Made by a program: the position numbers and the translations under genes | Source: Pirellulaceae bacterium | GTDB lineage: Bacteria; Planctomycetota; Planctomycetia; Pirellulales; Pirellulaceae | Direction of reading: 5' to 3' | DNA length: 19,314 nt | NCBI GenBank assembly: GCA_013002105.1 | Contig: JABDKS010000033.1 | Span: 1 to 19,314 of the forward strand | Shown: one piece after another, positions 1 through 9,014 of the stretch | How the letters are laid out: the number at the start of each line of letters is the position of its first letter | How positions within the stretch are numbered: position 1 is the first letter of the stretch | The notes under the pieces: generated by a model | Told to the model about the DNA's origin: nothing | Databases searched by the model: none | What the model saw: only the letters and a program-made list of their open reading frames with translations

Positions 1-1
1 C

Positions 2-478
2 CTGGGCACCGCACAGATAAAAATATACACCCAACGAGTCCTATCGGCTGCTCAGTTCTGGCACCCCGGCAAGACACGAATGCTGGTCTGTTCTGACTTT
101 CCGATTGACGAGACTCCCGACGCACCGACGATCACCAGTGAACTGTTGCAGTCGGTCGGCGTCCCCAAGGATGTCATCGTGACCTTCCAAGCAAAAAACA
201 CCGCCATGGAGATGGAGCAAATGCGAGCATTGCTGGATCAGTCACCTGAGAAGGTGCCGGGCGACGGGAAACTCGGTTTGATCACCAGTGCGTTTCACAT
301 GAACCGATCCTTACGCTTGGCAGAATCACAATCGCTGGAGTTCATCCCACTGCCGTGCGGTTATCGTGGTTCTGTACTGCGTCCATTTTCGCCGCGGGAT
401 CTTATTCCCGAGTCGGGGGCCGGCAAAACCGTTTCGATCGTGATCAAGGAGCACTTGGCAAAGCTGGTCGGTCGCTAG
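2..478 (+). CDS. DUF218 / YdcF-ElyC-SanA-like protein, C-terminal part (5' end outside window)
   Basis: The reading frame is open from the first bases of the window, so the gene begins upstream; the ATG at position 80 is internal to the family domain and should not be taken as the start. The visible part matches the second half of the DUF218 fold. It has a hydrophobic strand ending in VCSDFPID, then a helix and the segment GVPKDVIVTFQAKNTAMEME, which corresponds to the family pattern 'GVP..I..E..S.NT.EN'. Next comes LGLITSAFHMNRS, the family's 'LVTSAYHMPRA' signature, and a strand ending in a proline-rich segment (FIPLPCGY). Members are usually membrane-associated proteins linked to cell-envelope processes, but their biochemical role is poorly defined and I assign none here. 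The next gene lies 195 bases downstream on the same strand, so co-transcription is possible but not shown. Confidence 0.75.
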   Translation: MGTAQIKIYTQRVLSAAQFWHPGKTRMLVCSDFPIDETPDAPTITSELLQSVGVPKDVIVTFQAKNTAMEMEQMRALLDQSPEKVPGDGKLGLITSAFHMNRSLRLAESQSLEFIPLPCGYRGSVLRPFSPRDLIPESGAGKTVSIVIKEHLAKLVGR

Positions 479-673
479 TTGACAATGACAGCATTCGTGC
501 GACGCCGAGCACCGATTCGCATCGTACTTTCGTCGCCACCAACGGTCGCTGTGGCATCACCCCCCTTTCTGTAAATCAGGCTTGCAATACGAACAACTCC
601 TCCGTACGCTCCGCTCCGATTCTAGAGATCCGCTGTTTGGGTTGAAAAATCCGACGAACCAAGAAAAGAAGCC

Positions 674-3600
674 ATGGAAGGCCCTGTTATGGACGGAATC
701 CCCCGTACCGACTCCACCTGCGCGCAACGCAATCAGTTTGTTGATCGGCGTTACACATTTCTCCTTTGTACCATCGCGCTGGCGATCACCAGCGGATTGG
801 CATCGTCATCCGTTCGTGCCGAAGAAGCACATTGGATTTGGGCAAGCGGTAGTTCGATCGACCGCGCGATCCCACCCGGCCAGGCTTGCCTTTTTCGTAA
901 ACCGCTGAACATGCGAGTCGAGTCCGTTGGACGCATCGAAATCGCGGCCGATGACGATTACGAACTGTTTATTAACGGCAACTCGATCGGCAAAGGCGGC
1001 TCGCCACGCAAGGTCGACGAATACGACATCACCCAGCATTTGCAGGTGGGCCGCAACGTCATTGCTGTTCGAGTGGTCAATACACATGGCGAAACTGCCG
1101 CACTGGCCGCTCGTGTTTCGATCAAACCCAATAACGCTGACAGGTGGTACACATTCAGTAGTGATCCCTCGTGGCGAACGAGCATTGATTCGCACTCGAT
1201 GTGGGAATCGGTCGTCTTTAACGATCGACTCTGGGGATCGGCCACATCATTTGGCAAGTTTGGCGAAACCGCCCCGTGGGACCGTGACGAGGAAGTCGCC
1301 AGCGTGACTCAAACTGATCAACGCGAACGATTCCAGATTCAACGCGGCTTCGGCGTCCAACGGGTATTGGATGACGACAAAGTAGGCTCCGTGATCGCGA
1401 TGTCCTTCAACGAATTCGGTCACATCCTTGTTTCGCAAGAAGGCGGACCGTTGCTGTTGGTGTACGACAGAGACGAAGACGGCGTTCCGGAGCACGTCCG
1501 CACGTACTGTGACAAAGTCAAATCCTGCCAAGGAATTCTGCCGCTTAATGGTGACGTATTTGTCACGGGCGATGGCCCCGACGGTGCGGCCCTGTACAAG
1601 CTGACCGATGCCGATCGAAACGGAACACTGGAGAAAGTCCAGGCGATCGTCAAATTCAAAGGTAATTCCGGTGAACATGGTCCCCACGGATTGCGACTTG
1701 GACCCGATGGAATGATTTACGTCGCCGTCGGTAGCCACGTGCAAGCCGCCGGCGAACGAGGGATCGGCGATACCTATCGCGATCCCTACGAGGGCGATCT
1801 GTTGCCACGATACGAAGATCCGGGTGGACATGGTATCGGCATCAAAGCACCGGGCGGAACGATCATTCGTACCAATACCGATGGCACCGTCGTTGAACGT
1901 GTTGCCGGCGGTTTGCGCAACGCCTACGACGTGATTTTCAATGCCGAAGGAGGCTTGTTCGTGCATGACGCCGATATGGAGGCCGACACGAATACAGCCT
2001 GGTATCGACCCACTGCATTGATGGATGTCGCCGAGGGTGGCGAGTTTGGGTGGCGGACCGGTTGGGCAAAGTGGCCGGAACATTATCTCGATCGACTTCC
2101 CAATTTGCTTGACACCGGACGCGGCAGCCCGACCGGCGGTGTCTGCTACCAGCACTTCATGTTCCCTGTTCGCTATCAGAACACGATGTTCCTGGCCGAT
2201 TGGTCCGAAGGCCGTATCCTCAATGTGCGGCTTCGGCCTCGCGGGGCCGGTTACGTGGCCGACAGCGAAGTCTTTCTGCAAGGACAACCACTGAATGTTA
2301 CCGATATCGAAGTTGGGCCCGACGGCGCTTTGTACTTCTGTACGGGCGGTCGCGGCACGGCCGGCGGTGTGTACCGTGTGATCTATAAAGGCGAAGTTCC
2401 CGATCGTATCAAAAAACTCGGTAGTGGCATCGCAGCCGCCGTTCGACAACCACAAATTGAATCCGCCTGGTCACGACAAGCGATTGCGAAAATCAAGCGA
2501 GAATTGGGCGACCAGTGGTCACAATTGGTTGCCGGAGTCGCGTACAGCGACGACAACCCCGCCAACTATCGCGTGCGGGCAATGGAATTGATGCAGCTCT
2601 TCGGGCCAGTGCCCAGTGAAGAGCTTGTCTTGGAATTGAGCCGTGCCAAGAACGAACAGGTGCGGGCTCGTGCCGCCCTTTTGTTGGCACTGCATCCGGG
2701 GTCACAAACATCCGATCGACTGGTCGAGATGTTGCAGGACAATGATGCGCGTGTTCGCCGTGCCGCGTGTGAAGCGATTTTGCGAAGCGACGACATTCCC
2801 GCAACGACCGAAGAAATCATGCCACTGTTGGCGGACGAAGATCGCACACTCTCGTTCGTTGCCCGTCGGGTGCTCGAGCGAATGCCAGCCAAAACGTTTC
2901 GTGACGAAGTGCTGAACACTGCCGATGCACGCGTCGCGATTTGCGGAATGCTGGCCCTGATCAACGCCGACCCGACTGAATCGACCGCACTGGAGGTCTT
3001 GCAGCGAACCAGTGAGATGATGACTGGATTCTTGAGCGATGCGGATTTCATTGACGCGTTGCGATTGTGCCAAGTGGCATTGCATCGCGGAAAAGTCGAT
3101 CCATCCAAGGTGATCGCACTGCGAGACCAAATTGCCGAAGAATTTCCGGCCAGCGAAGGACGAATGAATCACGAACTGATCCGACTGGCCGCTTATTTGA
3201 AGGCCGACGGCGTCGCGGAACGTGCATTGCAGTACATCCAATCCGACGCGCCCAAAGAAGACCGGACGCTGGTGGCGATGTGCCTCCAATTCTTGTCGCC
3301 CAATTGGACAGCGGCTCAACGATTCCAGATCCTCAAATTCTACGAAGAAATTGCAAGTGATACGTCCAGCGGTTCACTGCCGATGTACATGACCGCCGTC
3401 ACACGTGACTTTGCCAAATCATTGTCGGCCGATGACGCTCACGCAATTTTGGAACAAGGCGACGTGTGGCGCAATGCCGCGTTGGCCGCAATTTACAAAC
3501 TGAAGCGACCGGTCGATTCCGACACGGCGGCAAAATTGCGAGCACTCGATCGTAAACTTATTAAAGATCCTCGCATTGGCGATACCGAGCGTCGTTTGCG

Positions 3601-4531
3601 GACTGGCATCATCGCCATGTTAGCGACATCCAACGACAAGGAATCCTCCAACTATCTGCGCAAGCTCTGGCGCAGCGAACCCGAACGACGCGGCGTGATC
3701 GCGATGGCGTTGGCCGTTCAACCCGAAGGCGAGAACTGGGACTATCTGGTCCGCAGTTTGAATATTCTGGAAGACCATACTGCGAACGAGGTCGTCAGAG
3801 CACTCAAGTCGGTGCCGATCGCAACGGATGATCCAATGGCCATCCGTCAGTTGATTCTGCTTGGGGTCCGCGCGGAAAGAGAAGACAACGGATTCGAGGA
3901 TGTCGAAAAGCTTTTGGAGCACTGGACCGGGATGGAACGTCCCGACGGTGCGTCCGATAGCATGCGTCCCTGGCAAAAATGGTACGCAAAAATGTATCCG
4001 GACCGTCCGGCCGCGGAACTGCCAAAGGATGATAATTCGCGTTGGGACTTCGATCAGCTTGTCAGCTACATGAACAGCGACATCGGACGCTTCGGTGATC
4101 CGATTCACGGGCGTTCCATTTTCAGCAAAGCCCAATGTGCCAGTTGCCACCAGTTTGGTGATCACGGAACGCGAATCGGACCGGATCTGTCGGGCATCGC
4201 GCGTCGGTTTACCAAACGCGAAGTGGTCGAATCGATTTTGTATCCAGCCCACGTGGTCAGCGATCAATACGCCAGCAAGAAGGTGCTGACACTGGACGGT
4301 CGCGCATTGTTGGGATTGGTTAGCCAGAAAACCAACGGTGATTTGGCAGTACGTGATGCACAAAACAACGTGACCATTGTCCCCCACAACGAAATCGATC
4401 AGATCTTGCCCAGCACCAGCAGTACCATGCCCAGTGGGTTAATCGACGGATTGACGCTCAGCGAAATCAGTGACCTGATGGCGTACTTGGGCGTGCTGCC
4501 GCCGATCGAAGTGGCGACACGACCCAAGTAA
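674..4531 (+). CDS. Large secreted planctomycete haem-binding protein (sugar-binding-like domain, beta-propeller, HEAT-like region, CxxCH domain)
   Basis: This 1285-residue protein is probably exported: residues 27-49 form a hydrophobic signal segment ending VRA before EEAHW. Residues about 50-180 resemble a galactose-binding-like beta-sandwich (AADDDYELFINGNSIGKGG). Residues about 218-570 resemble the membrane-bound dehydrogenase/sugar dehydrogenase beta-propeller typical of planctomycetes and verrucomicrobia, with GEHGPHGLRLGPDG near 335 and Asp-rich loops such as DRDEDG. Residues about 590-1090 are helical HEAT-like repeats. The C-terminus carries CASCH (Cys1155, Cys1158, His1159), and Met1252 in STMPSGLIDG is the likely distal haem ligand. 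This matches the planctomycete 'putative haem-binding domain' found at the end of many secreted proteins. A role in periplasmic oxidation of a carbohydrate with electron transfer through haem is inferred; the substrate is unknown. The start at 674 follows a purine-rich stretch (AAGAAAAGAAG); an in-frame ATG at 689 is an alternative. Confidence 0.88.
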   Translation: MEGPVMDGIPRTDSTCAQRNQFVDRRYTFLLCTIALAITSGLASSSVRAEEAHWIWASGSSIDRAIPPGQACLFRKPLNMRVESVGRIEIAADDDYELFINGNSIGKGGSPRKVDEYDITQHLQVGRNVIAVRVVNTHGETAALAARVSIKPNNADRWYTFSSDPSWRTSIDSHSMWESVVFNDRLWGSATSFGKFGETAPWDRDEEVASVTQTDQRERFQIQRGFGVQRVLDDDKVGSVIAMSFNEFGHILVSQEGGPLLLVYDRDEDGVPEHVRTYCDKVKSCQGILPLNGDVFVTGDGPDGAALYKLTDADRNGTLEKVQAIVKFKGNSGEHGPHGLRLGPDGMIYVAVGSHVQAAGERGIGDTYRDPYEGDLLPRYEDPGGHGIGIKAPGGTIIRTNTDGTVVERVAGGLRNAYDVIFNAEGGLFVHDADMEADTNTAWYRPTALMDVAEGGEFGWRTGWAKWPEHYLDRLPNLLDTGRGSPTGGVCYQHFMFPVRYQNTMFLADWSEGRILNVRLRPRGAGYVADSEVFLQGQPLNVTDIEVGPDGALYFCTGGRGTAGGVYRVIYKGEVPDRIKKLGSGIAAAVRQPQIESAWSRQAIAKIKRELGDQWSQLVAGVAYSDDNPANYRVRAMELMQLFGPVPSEELVLELSRAKNEQVRARAALLLALHPGSQTSDRLVEMLQDNDARVRRAACEAILRSDDIPATTEEIMPLLADEDRTLSFVARRVLERMPAKTFRDEVLNTADARVAICGMLALINADPTESTALEVLQRTSEMMTGFLSDADFIDALRLCQVALHRGKVDPSKVIALRDQIAEEFPASEGRMNHELIRLAAYLKADGVAERALQYIQSDAPKEDRTLVAMCLQFLSPNWTAAQRFQILKFYEEIASDTSSGSLPMYMTAVTRDFAKSLSADDAHAILEQGDVWRNAALAAIYKLKRPVDSDTAAKLRALDRKLIKDPRIGDTERRLRTGIIAMLATSNDKESSNYLRKLWRSEPERRGVIAMALAVQPEGENWDYLVRSLNILEDHTANEVVRALKSVPIATDDPMAIRQLILLGVRAEREDNGFEDVEKLLEHWTGMERPDGASDSMRPWQKWYAKMYPDRPAAELPKDDNSRWDFDQLVSYMNSDIGRFGDPIHGRSIFSKAQCASCHQFGDHGTRIGPDLSGIARRFTKREVVESILYPAHVVSDQYASKKVLTLDGRALLGLVSQKTNGDLAVRDAQNNVTIVPHNEIDQILPSTSSTMPSGLIDGLTLSEISDLMAYLGVLPPIEVATRPK

Positions 4532-4888
4532 TTGGGGCCAGGCAGACTGGTTTCTGCGTCAAACGATGATGCTTCCGCCGCCAACGGCGTCCATGGCGAC
4601 CGCTTGCGGCACGAGGCTGTTTGCCCGCTGCATCCGCGAAAACGACCAAAACGTGTCGGATTTGCCGCGGCCCTGGACGAAATCGTGCCTGACGCGGTGG
4701 TTCACCTTCCCAAGATATGTATCCGCGGGCAGAATACCGCTTGGGACAGGTCGTTACGGCTCGGATTTTTTCGTGTCGGAGCCGGTTTCTTAGGGCGCAA
4801 TTCGATCGAATTCGCACGCTCTTGCCCCATTACCACGTCGTTTCGTGGCTGACTGAATCAACCTGCAAATACACAATCGGGATACACC
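4532..4888. other. Intergenic stretch upstream of yidC; no convincing gene
   Basis: These 357 bases lie between the stop of the haem-binding protein and the GTG start of yidC. Open frames exist on both strands but overlap one another, start with weak codons or inside neighbouring genes, and show no recognisable protein motif. The only structure I can point to is an imperfect hairpin: CGGCTC at 4757-4762 pairs with GAGCCG at 4779-4784 across a 16-base loop. There is no T-run after the 3' arm, so it is not a clear intrinsic terminator. The stretch presumably holds the 3' end of the upstream transcript and the promoter of yidC, but no promoter boxes stand out. Confidence 0.5.
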
Positions 4889-7405
4889 GTGGAACGTCGT
4901 CTGCTCTCTTTTATTATCGCGTCGACGGCGTTTTTCTTTTTCTACATCAGTATGCGGGTGATGTTTGCCCCACCGGTGCCGCCGGCAAATGTGGCGCAAA
5001 ACGTCGCAGGCGACGACGGGGCAAACCCCGGCATCGTGGAGGCACCCGATGCCGACGCGGTCGCCGACAATCAGGGTTCGTCCACGGTCGGAGGCGACAA
5101 GGCGGATCAGAATCCGACCGATCCCAGCGACGATAATGCCAGCCAAGATGATTCCAACGAAGACGATGCCCTGCCCGATGTGCAGCGACCCGAGCATCCC
5201 GATTGGGTGACGCTCGGATCCATGGATCCAGCTTCGAATCATCTGATGATGGTCACTCTCAATAGCCGTGGCGGCGGCATCGAGCGAATCGAGCTGACCA
5301 CGCGCGGCGAAGACGGTGGATTCAAATATCGTCGCGTCGACGTTCGAAATGGATATCTCGGTTACTTCGCCGGCGAACCATCACCCACCGACACGGGTGT
5401 GCTGGTCAACGTTGTCGGTCCTGGAACGCCCGCCGCGACAGCGAAAGCGACATCTGGCGGTGCCAACGGAATTCAAGTCGGCGACGTCATGATTTCCGTT
5501 AACACCAAAGACATCACAACTCTGGCCGACATCGACGAAGCACTGCGGGAAACCAAGCCGGGTGACGAGGTCAAGATCGAAGTTTTGCGACGAACCAGAC
5601 CGGATGCCGAAACCGAACCGACCACCGTTGCGTTGACGGCCAAGCTTAGTGAGCACCCGTTGGACTTGGTGCGGCTGGCGAAATATGGCGGCGAAGATCA
5701 AGTCGACGGGAATCTGTCACGACTGTCGTGTTTGATGACACTGGCGCAGGTCAATCGCAAGAGCATCGCGACGAATGAGTTCCATATCGACGGTCTGAGT
5801 GACCCGGCCGATTTGATTTGGAATGTGACGACGGCGAAGGACAACACTCAGTCGACAGCAATTTTCGATCTCGAAATGTCAGCCAAAGAAATGGCCGAGG
5901 TCGGTGGACAACCGGTGCGGATCACTCGCACCTATTCGCTATCACCCAGCAGCTATGTGTTGGACATGATGGTCGAAGTCGAAAATTTGGGTGATCAGCC
6001 TCAAAAACTGGCCTACCGGCTCGAAGGCGTTAACGGCGTCACCATGGAAGGCTGGTGGTACAGCAACAAGATTACACCCAGTTTCTCCCGTGCTGCCGCT
6101 CGCGACATTGTCTACAAGACGACCGCCGAAGGTCACGAGGTGATCACCGGCTGCAACCTTTTAAAAGAACACCGCAAAGAGCCCAAGGATCCCCATCATG
6201 GGATCTTTGCCGAAGACGACACGGTCGAAGCTCGTGATCTAAATTACATCGGCGTCGATGCGCAGTACTTCAATTGCTCCTATCTGCCGCCTGACAGCCA
6301 GTTGTCGATGCGAGATTTTCGCCGTGCGTCGGCAATGATCGTTGCCGATGAATCGGAAATAAGAAAATACCAAGAACATGCGGTCAACACATCGTTCTAC
6401 TTGGACAGCGTGATTGGCGACGTACCGGTCGGCGGAAAATTGCAAAGCAGACTGCGATTGTTTGCCGGTCCAAAAGAAACCGATCTGGTTGCCCGTTACG
6501 GACTCGACGACACGATCTACTACGGTTGGTTTGCGCCCTTTGCCAAGATCCTGGTTTCGGTTTTGCATTTTTTGCATTCGATCGTCGGAAATTATGCGGT
6601 CGCCATTATCCTGCTGACGGTCATGGTCCGTGGATTGATGTTCCCGCTCAGCCGCAAGGCCGCGGTGAATGCTCAGCGAATGCAGGAGTTGGCTCCGGAG
6701 CTGAAAAAGATCGCCGAGCAATACAAAGACGACATGGAAGGTCGGCTGAAAGCACAGCGCGAACTGCAGCGTCGTGTGGGATTTAACCCGATGGCGGGTT
6801 GTCTGCCGATGTTCCTGCAGTTGCCGATCTTTATCGGTCTCTATCGCGCGTTGTCAGTGGATATCGAACTGCGGCAATCCGCTGTATCACAGTCCACACT
6901 GTGGGCATCCAACTTGGCCGGACCGGACATGTTCGGTCGTTGGGATGGCTGGTTGATGGAGTATTTCTCCGGTCGTGGCACCGGTTGGCTCGGTCCCTAT
7001 TTCAATATTCTGCCCGTGTTGGTCGTCGCGTTGTTCCTAACGCAACAAAAACTGTTCATGCCACCGGCGACGGACGAACAGACAGCGATGACGCAAAAGG
7101 TCATGGGCGTCATGACCCTGTTCATGGGGCTTTTCTTTTTCCGCGTTCCAGCCGGCCTTTGTCTTTACTTCATTGCAAGTAGCTTGTGGGGAATCTGCGA
7201 ACGGGTGCTGGTCAAAAAGACATTGCCAAAATCAAAGCACTTTGACCAGGGTGTCATCGACGGAACGGCAACCGTGACCGCCAAGCAACCCAAGACGTCG
7301 TTGGCGACCAAGATCCGCGAGCAGATGGGGCAAAAGGAAGAAGCCGTTGTCACGCCGAATAAACGCAAACGTCCACCCGGCGGAAGAAAAAATCGTCCTC
7401 AGTAA
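4889..7405 (+). CDS. yidC: Membrane protein insertase YidC with PDZ-like insertion in the periplasmic domain
   Basis: YidC inserts and folds inner-membrane proteins, alone or with the Sec translocon. The GTG start is supported because the protein begins with the expected basic residues and TM1 ([12 protein letters not shown]..., about 5-27). Then follow an Ala/Asp-rich acidic linker (about 38-97) and the large periplasmic domain. Within it, residues about 170-252 look like a PDZ domain ([38 protein letters not shown]), absent from classical YidC. The conserved insertase core follows: TM2 with the groove arginine Arg581 ([14 protein letters not shown]), a charged cytoplasmic hairpin, [24 protein letters not shown] (633-656), a TM at about 700-724, and the last TM with [19 protein letters not shown]. 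The tail is basic ([13 protein letters not shown]), as in YidC proteins that contact ribosomes. At 838 residues it is much longer than the E. coli protein. The usual rpmH-rnpA neighbours are not present here. Confidence 0.96.
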   Translation: MERRLLSFIIASTAFFFFYISMRVMFAPPVPPANVAQNVAGDDGANPGIVEAPDADAVADNQGSSTVGGDKADQNPTDPSDDNASQDDSNEDDALPDVQRPEHPDWVTLGSMDPASNHLMMVTLNSRGGGIERIELTTRGEDGGFKYRRVDVRNGYLGYFAGEPSPTDTGVLVNVVGPGTPAATAKATSGGANGIQVGDVMISVNTKDITTLADIDEALRETKPGDEVKIEVLRRTRPDAETEPTTVALTAKLSEHPLDLVRLAKYGGEDQVDGNLSRLSCLMTLAQVNRKSIATNEFHIDGLSDPADLIWNVTTAKDNTQSTAIFDLEMSAKEMAEVGGQPVRITRTYSLSPSSYVLDMMVEVENLGDQPQKLAYRLEGVNGVTMEGWWYSNKITPSFSRAAARDIVYKTTAEGHEVITGCNLLKEHRKEPKDPHHGIFAEDDTVEARDLNYIGVDAQYFNCSYLPPDSQLSMRDFRRASAMIVADESEIRKYQEHAVNTSFYLDSVIGDVPVGGKLQSRLRLFAGPKETDLVARYGLDDTIYYGWFAPFAKILVSVLHFLHSIVGNYAVAIILLTVMVRGLMFPLSRKAAVNAQRMQELAPELKKIAEQYKDDMEGRLKAQRELQRRVGFNPMAGCLPMFLQLPIFIGLYRALSVDIELRQSAVSQSTLWASNLAGPDMFGRWDGWLMEYFSGRGTGWLGPYFNILPVLVVALFLTQQKLFMPPATDEQTAMTQKVMGVMTLFMGLFFFRVPAGLCLYFIASSLWGICERVLVKKTLPKSKHFDQGVIDGTATVTAKQPKTSLATKIREQMGQKEEAVVTPNKRKRPPGGRKNRPQ

Positions 7406-7442
7406 AGAAGATTCGTCATAGAGGTTTCGCCCGCACGGTGGC

Positions 7443-8423
7443 TTATTCTTGCAGCAGTTTGGCGATCAAGAAATCCGTTGTGCCTTTGAAATCTTTGGAC
7501 TCCGAATACCCTTTGATGATCAGATGGCATTCCTGTCCAACGCTGTCGCACTTTTCTTTCATCTTGACGCCGAACACGGGATGGTGAATGCCGTGCCCGG
7601 CATTCTTGGACGGCAGCGTCATGTCACTGCCATACGTCATCAAAAGCGGCGGGTCGTCTTTGCTGACGTGGTTGTAAGCTGAGAATTCAACGTACAACTC
7701 GCGATGTTTTTCGTAGTTCTTCAACGCACCTTCGATCGTGCGTTCACCACATGCCATGTTGATCATGTTGTGTTTTAGTACGTTGGGACCCAGCCAGGGT
7801 TCGATTTGCTTGGGATCAATCGAAGTTTGGCCACCACCGACCGCTGCCGCCCAAACGCGAGTTGATTCGCGAGCGACGGGATCGTCTGATTTTGGATCGG
7901 CCAGATCATCGCGGCAAAGTAACCACATCGATGTACAGGCGCCGGCGCTGCCGCCGGTCAGACCAATTCGGTCTTTGCGGATATTCCACTGATCAGCTTT
8001 GCTGCGCAAAAACTGAATGGCTCTCGCTGCATCGTGAACCGGCGCGGGCAAGGGGGCCTCGCCGGTAAGACGGTAGTTGACCGCCGCATACGAAATGCCG
8101 CGATCCAAATAAGGCTGAACGTCCGAATCGCGTCGCTTCTTGTCGCCACCGATCCAACCACCACCGTGAATGTAAACCAGCAAAGGTCGGGGCCCATCGC
8201 CCTTGGCTTGCCAAAAATCAATCACCTGTTTTGCATGATCCCCATAGGGAACATTCGCCGCAGTGGGCTTGATTTGGTTCTCAGGCGTTTTCTTCACAGA
8301 CGGCGTTTTGGGTGCCACCTGCTTTTTCGGTGTCATTGACTTTTTGACGTCGACGTCTTGGGCCCGAGCGGGTCCGACGACCGAAATCAATATTGCGGCT
8401 AGCAGCCCATGAACTAACTTCAT
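7443..8423 (-). CDS. Secreted alpha/beta-hydrolase (esterase/lipase-like)
   Basis: This 326-residue protein has a signal peptide (MKLVHGLLAAILISVVGPARA), then a Lys/Pro/Thr-rich linker at about 24-55, then a hydrolase domain. HGGGW at 86-90 forms the oxyanion hole. GGSAG at 157-161 is the nucleophile elbow, with Ser159 as catalytic serine. The C-terminal part has TYGSDMTLP (Asp267 a candidate acid) and GHGIHHPVFGVKMKEK, in which His280 or His281 is the likely catalytic histidine. This layout is that of the carboxylesterase/BD-FAE group, which cleaves acyl or feruloyl esters; the substrate cannot be read from the sequence. In polysaccharide-degrading planctomycetes, a role in de-esterifying glycans outside the cytoplasm is plausible but inferred. 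The TPR gene ends 26 bases upstream on the same strand, suggesting one transcript. It converges on yidC with 37 bases between stops and no evident terminator. Confidence 0.9.
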   Translation of the reverse strand: MKLVHGLLAAILISVVGPARAQDVDVKKSMTPKKQVAPKTPSVKKTPENQIKPTAANVPYGDHAKQVIDFWQAKGDGPRPLLVYIHGGGWIGGDKKRRDSDVQPYLDRGISYAAVNYRLTGEAPLPAPVHDAARAIQFLRSKADQWNIRKDRIGLTGGSAGACTSMWLLCRDDLADPKSDDPVARESTRVWAAAVGGGQTSIDPKQIEPWLGPNVLKHNMINMACGERTIEGALKNYEKHRELYVEFSAYNHVSKDDPPLLMTYGSDMTLPSKNAGHGIHHPVFGVKMKEKCDSVGQECHLIIKGYSESKDFKGTTDFLIAKLLQE

Positions 8424-8449
8424 TCTGATGCCTTCTGTAAAACCAGATT

Positions 8450-8791
8450 CTATGATTCTTCGGTCCCTCTGGTGGCCCGACGTTCCATTCGCTTAATTTT
8501 TTGGCCGGCCATTTCCTTGACCTTGTTGCTCGCTCCGTCCATGCGGATCACTTGCCCAAGGTCTTCCATTCCCTTTTCTTTGTCGCCCGCCGCGACGTAG
8601 GCGACGCCACGATTATAAACCGCCATCGCCTTGATATCTGCTGGCACACCGATAACGCCAATCGCAGCTGTGTAATCGGCAATGGCACCAGAGGTATCAC
8701 GCTTCTCAGCTTTCGCCATGCCGCTCTTGTACAGCGTCATCGCCTCGCTCTTGGGCGTTTTGCCGCTCTTCAAAAAATCAAACAACCCCAT
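8450..8791 (-). CDS. Small tetratricopeptide-repeat protein
   Basis: This is a 113-residue soluble protein beginning MGLFDFLKSGK, with no signal peptide. Two TPR-like helix pairs are visible: about 17-50 (EAMTLYKSGMAKAEKRDTSG and on) and about 54-87 (AMAVYNRGVAYVAAGDKEKG and on), each with the small and aromatic residues expected of the motif (the second has YNRGVAYVAAGD). The C-terminus is basic (KIKRMERRATR). I chose the start at 8791 because a Shine-Dalgarno-like AAGGGA lies 8 bases upstream and because this N-terminus looks natural. In-frame ATGs at 8824 and 8869 would add 11 or 26 residues unlike the rest, and the Shine-Dalgarno would then lie inside the coding region. TPR proteins mediate protein-protein contacts; the partner is unknown. 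It lies just upstream of the esterase gene and is divergent from gyaR. Confidence 0.8.
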   Translation of the reverse strand: MGLFDFLKSGKTPKSEAMTLYKSGMAKAEKRDTSGAIADYTAAIGVIGVPADIKAMAVYNRGVAYVAAGDKEKGMEDLGQVIRMDGASNKVKEMAGQKIKRMERRATRGTEES

Positions 8792-8799
8792 CGCGATTT

Positions 8800-8805
8800 T
8801 CCCTT
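8800..8805 (-). promoter_or_regulatory. Shine-Dalgarno-like site of the TPR gene
   Basis: On the minus strand AAGGGA ends 8 bases before the ATG at 8791. It is one of few clear ribosome binding sites in the window and it decides the start of the TPR gene over the two in-frame ATGs further upstream. Confidence 0.6.
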
Positions 8806-9014
8806 CGCTTGAGAATAGACTCATTGACCATCGTAGGCCACGTGCAAACGCAGTCGGCGACAAACGCAACTGCTGGTCGCTGGTGATTGTGATGCAGTCA
8901 CGTCCAGGTTTCTACCCAAACCCCCCAACGCGTCGTCCCAGTTTGGTAACCTGCCGATCACATTCATGATAGAAATGACGTCACCAACTTTGTAAGGAAC
9001 GCTTCCAAAACGAA

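Noticed and set aside
1247..2455. A 402-codon open frame on the minus strand within the haem-binding protein gene
   Set aside because: It lies wholly antisense to a gene with clear domains; its protein shows no recognisable motif and is a product of codon bias in GC-rich coding DNA.
3620..4387. A 255-codon minus-strand open frame under the 3' part of the haem-binding protein gene
   Set aside because: It is antisense to the HEAT-like region and the CxxCH domain, with no family resemblance.
4757..4784. Inverted repeat considered as an intrinsic terminator
   Set aside because: The stem is 6 bp with a 16-base loop and there is no T-run after the 3' arm; it is also far (about 225 bases) from the preceding stop codon.
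4532..4852. A 106-codon plus-strand frame filling the gap before yidC
   Set aside because: It starts with TTG immediately after the upstream stop, has no Shine-Dalgarno and no motif, and competes with an equally unconvincing minus-strand frame (4467-4817).
8943..8970. Sigma70-like boxes TTGGTA and CATGAT, 16 bases apart, upstream of gyaR
   Set aside because: Each box matches the consensus at only four of six positions and such pairs are expected by chance; planctomycete promoter rules are not certain enough to support a call.
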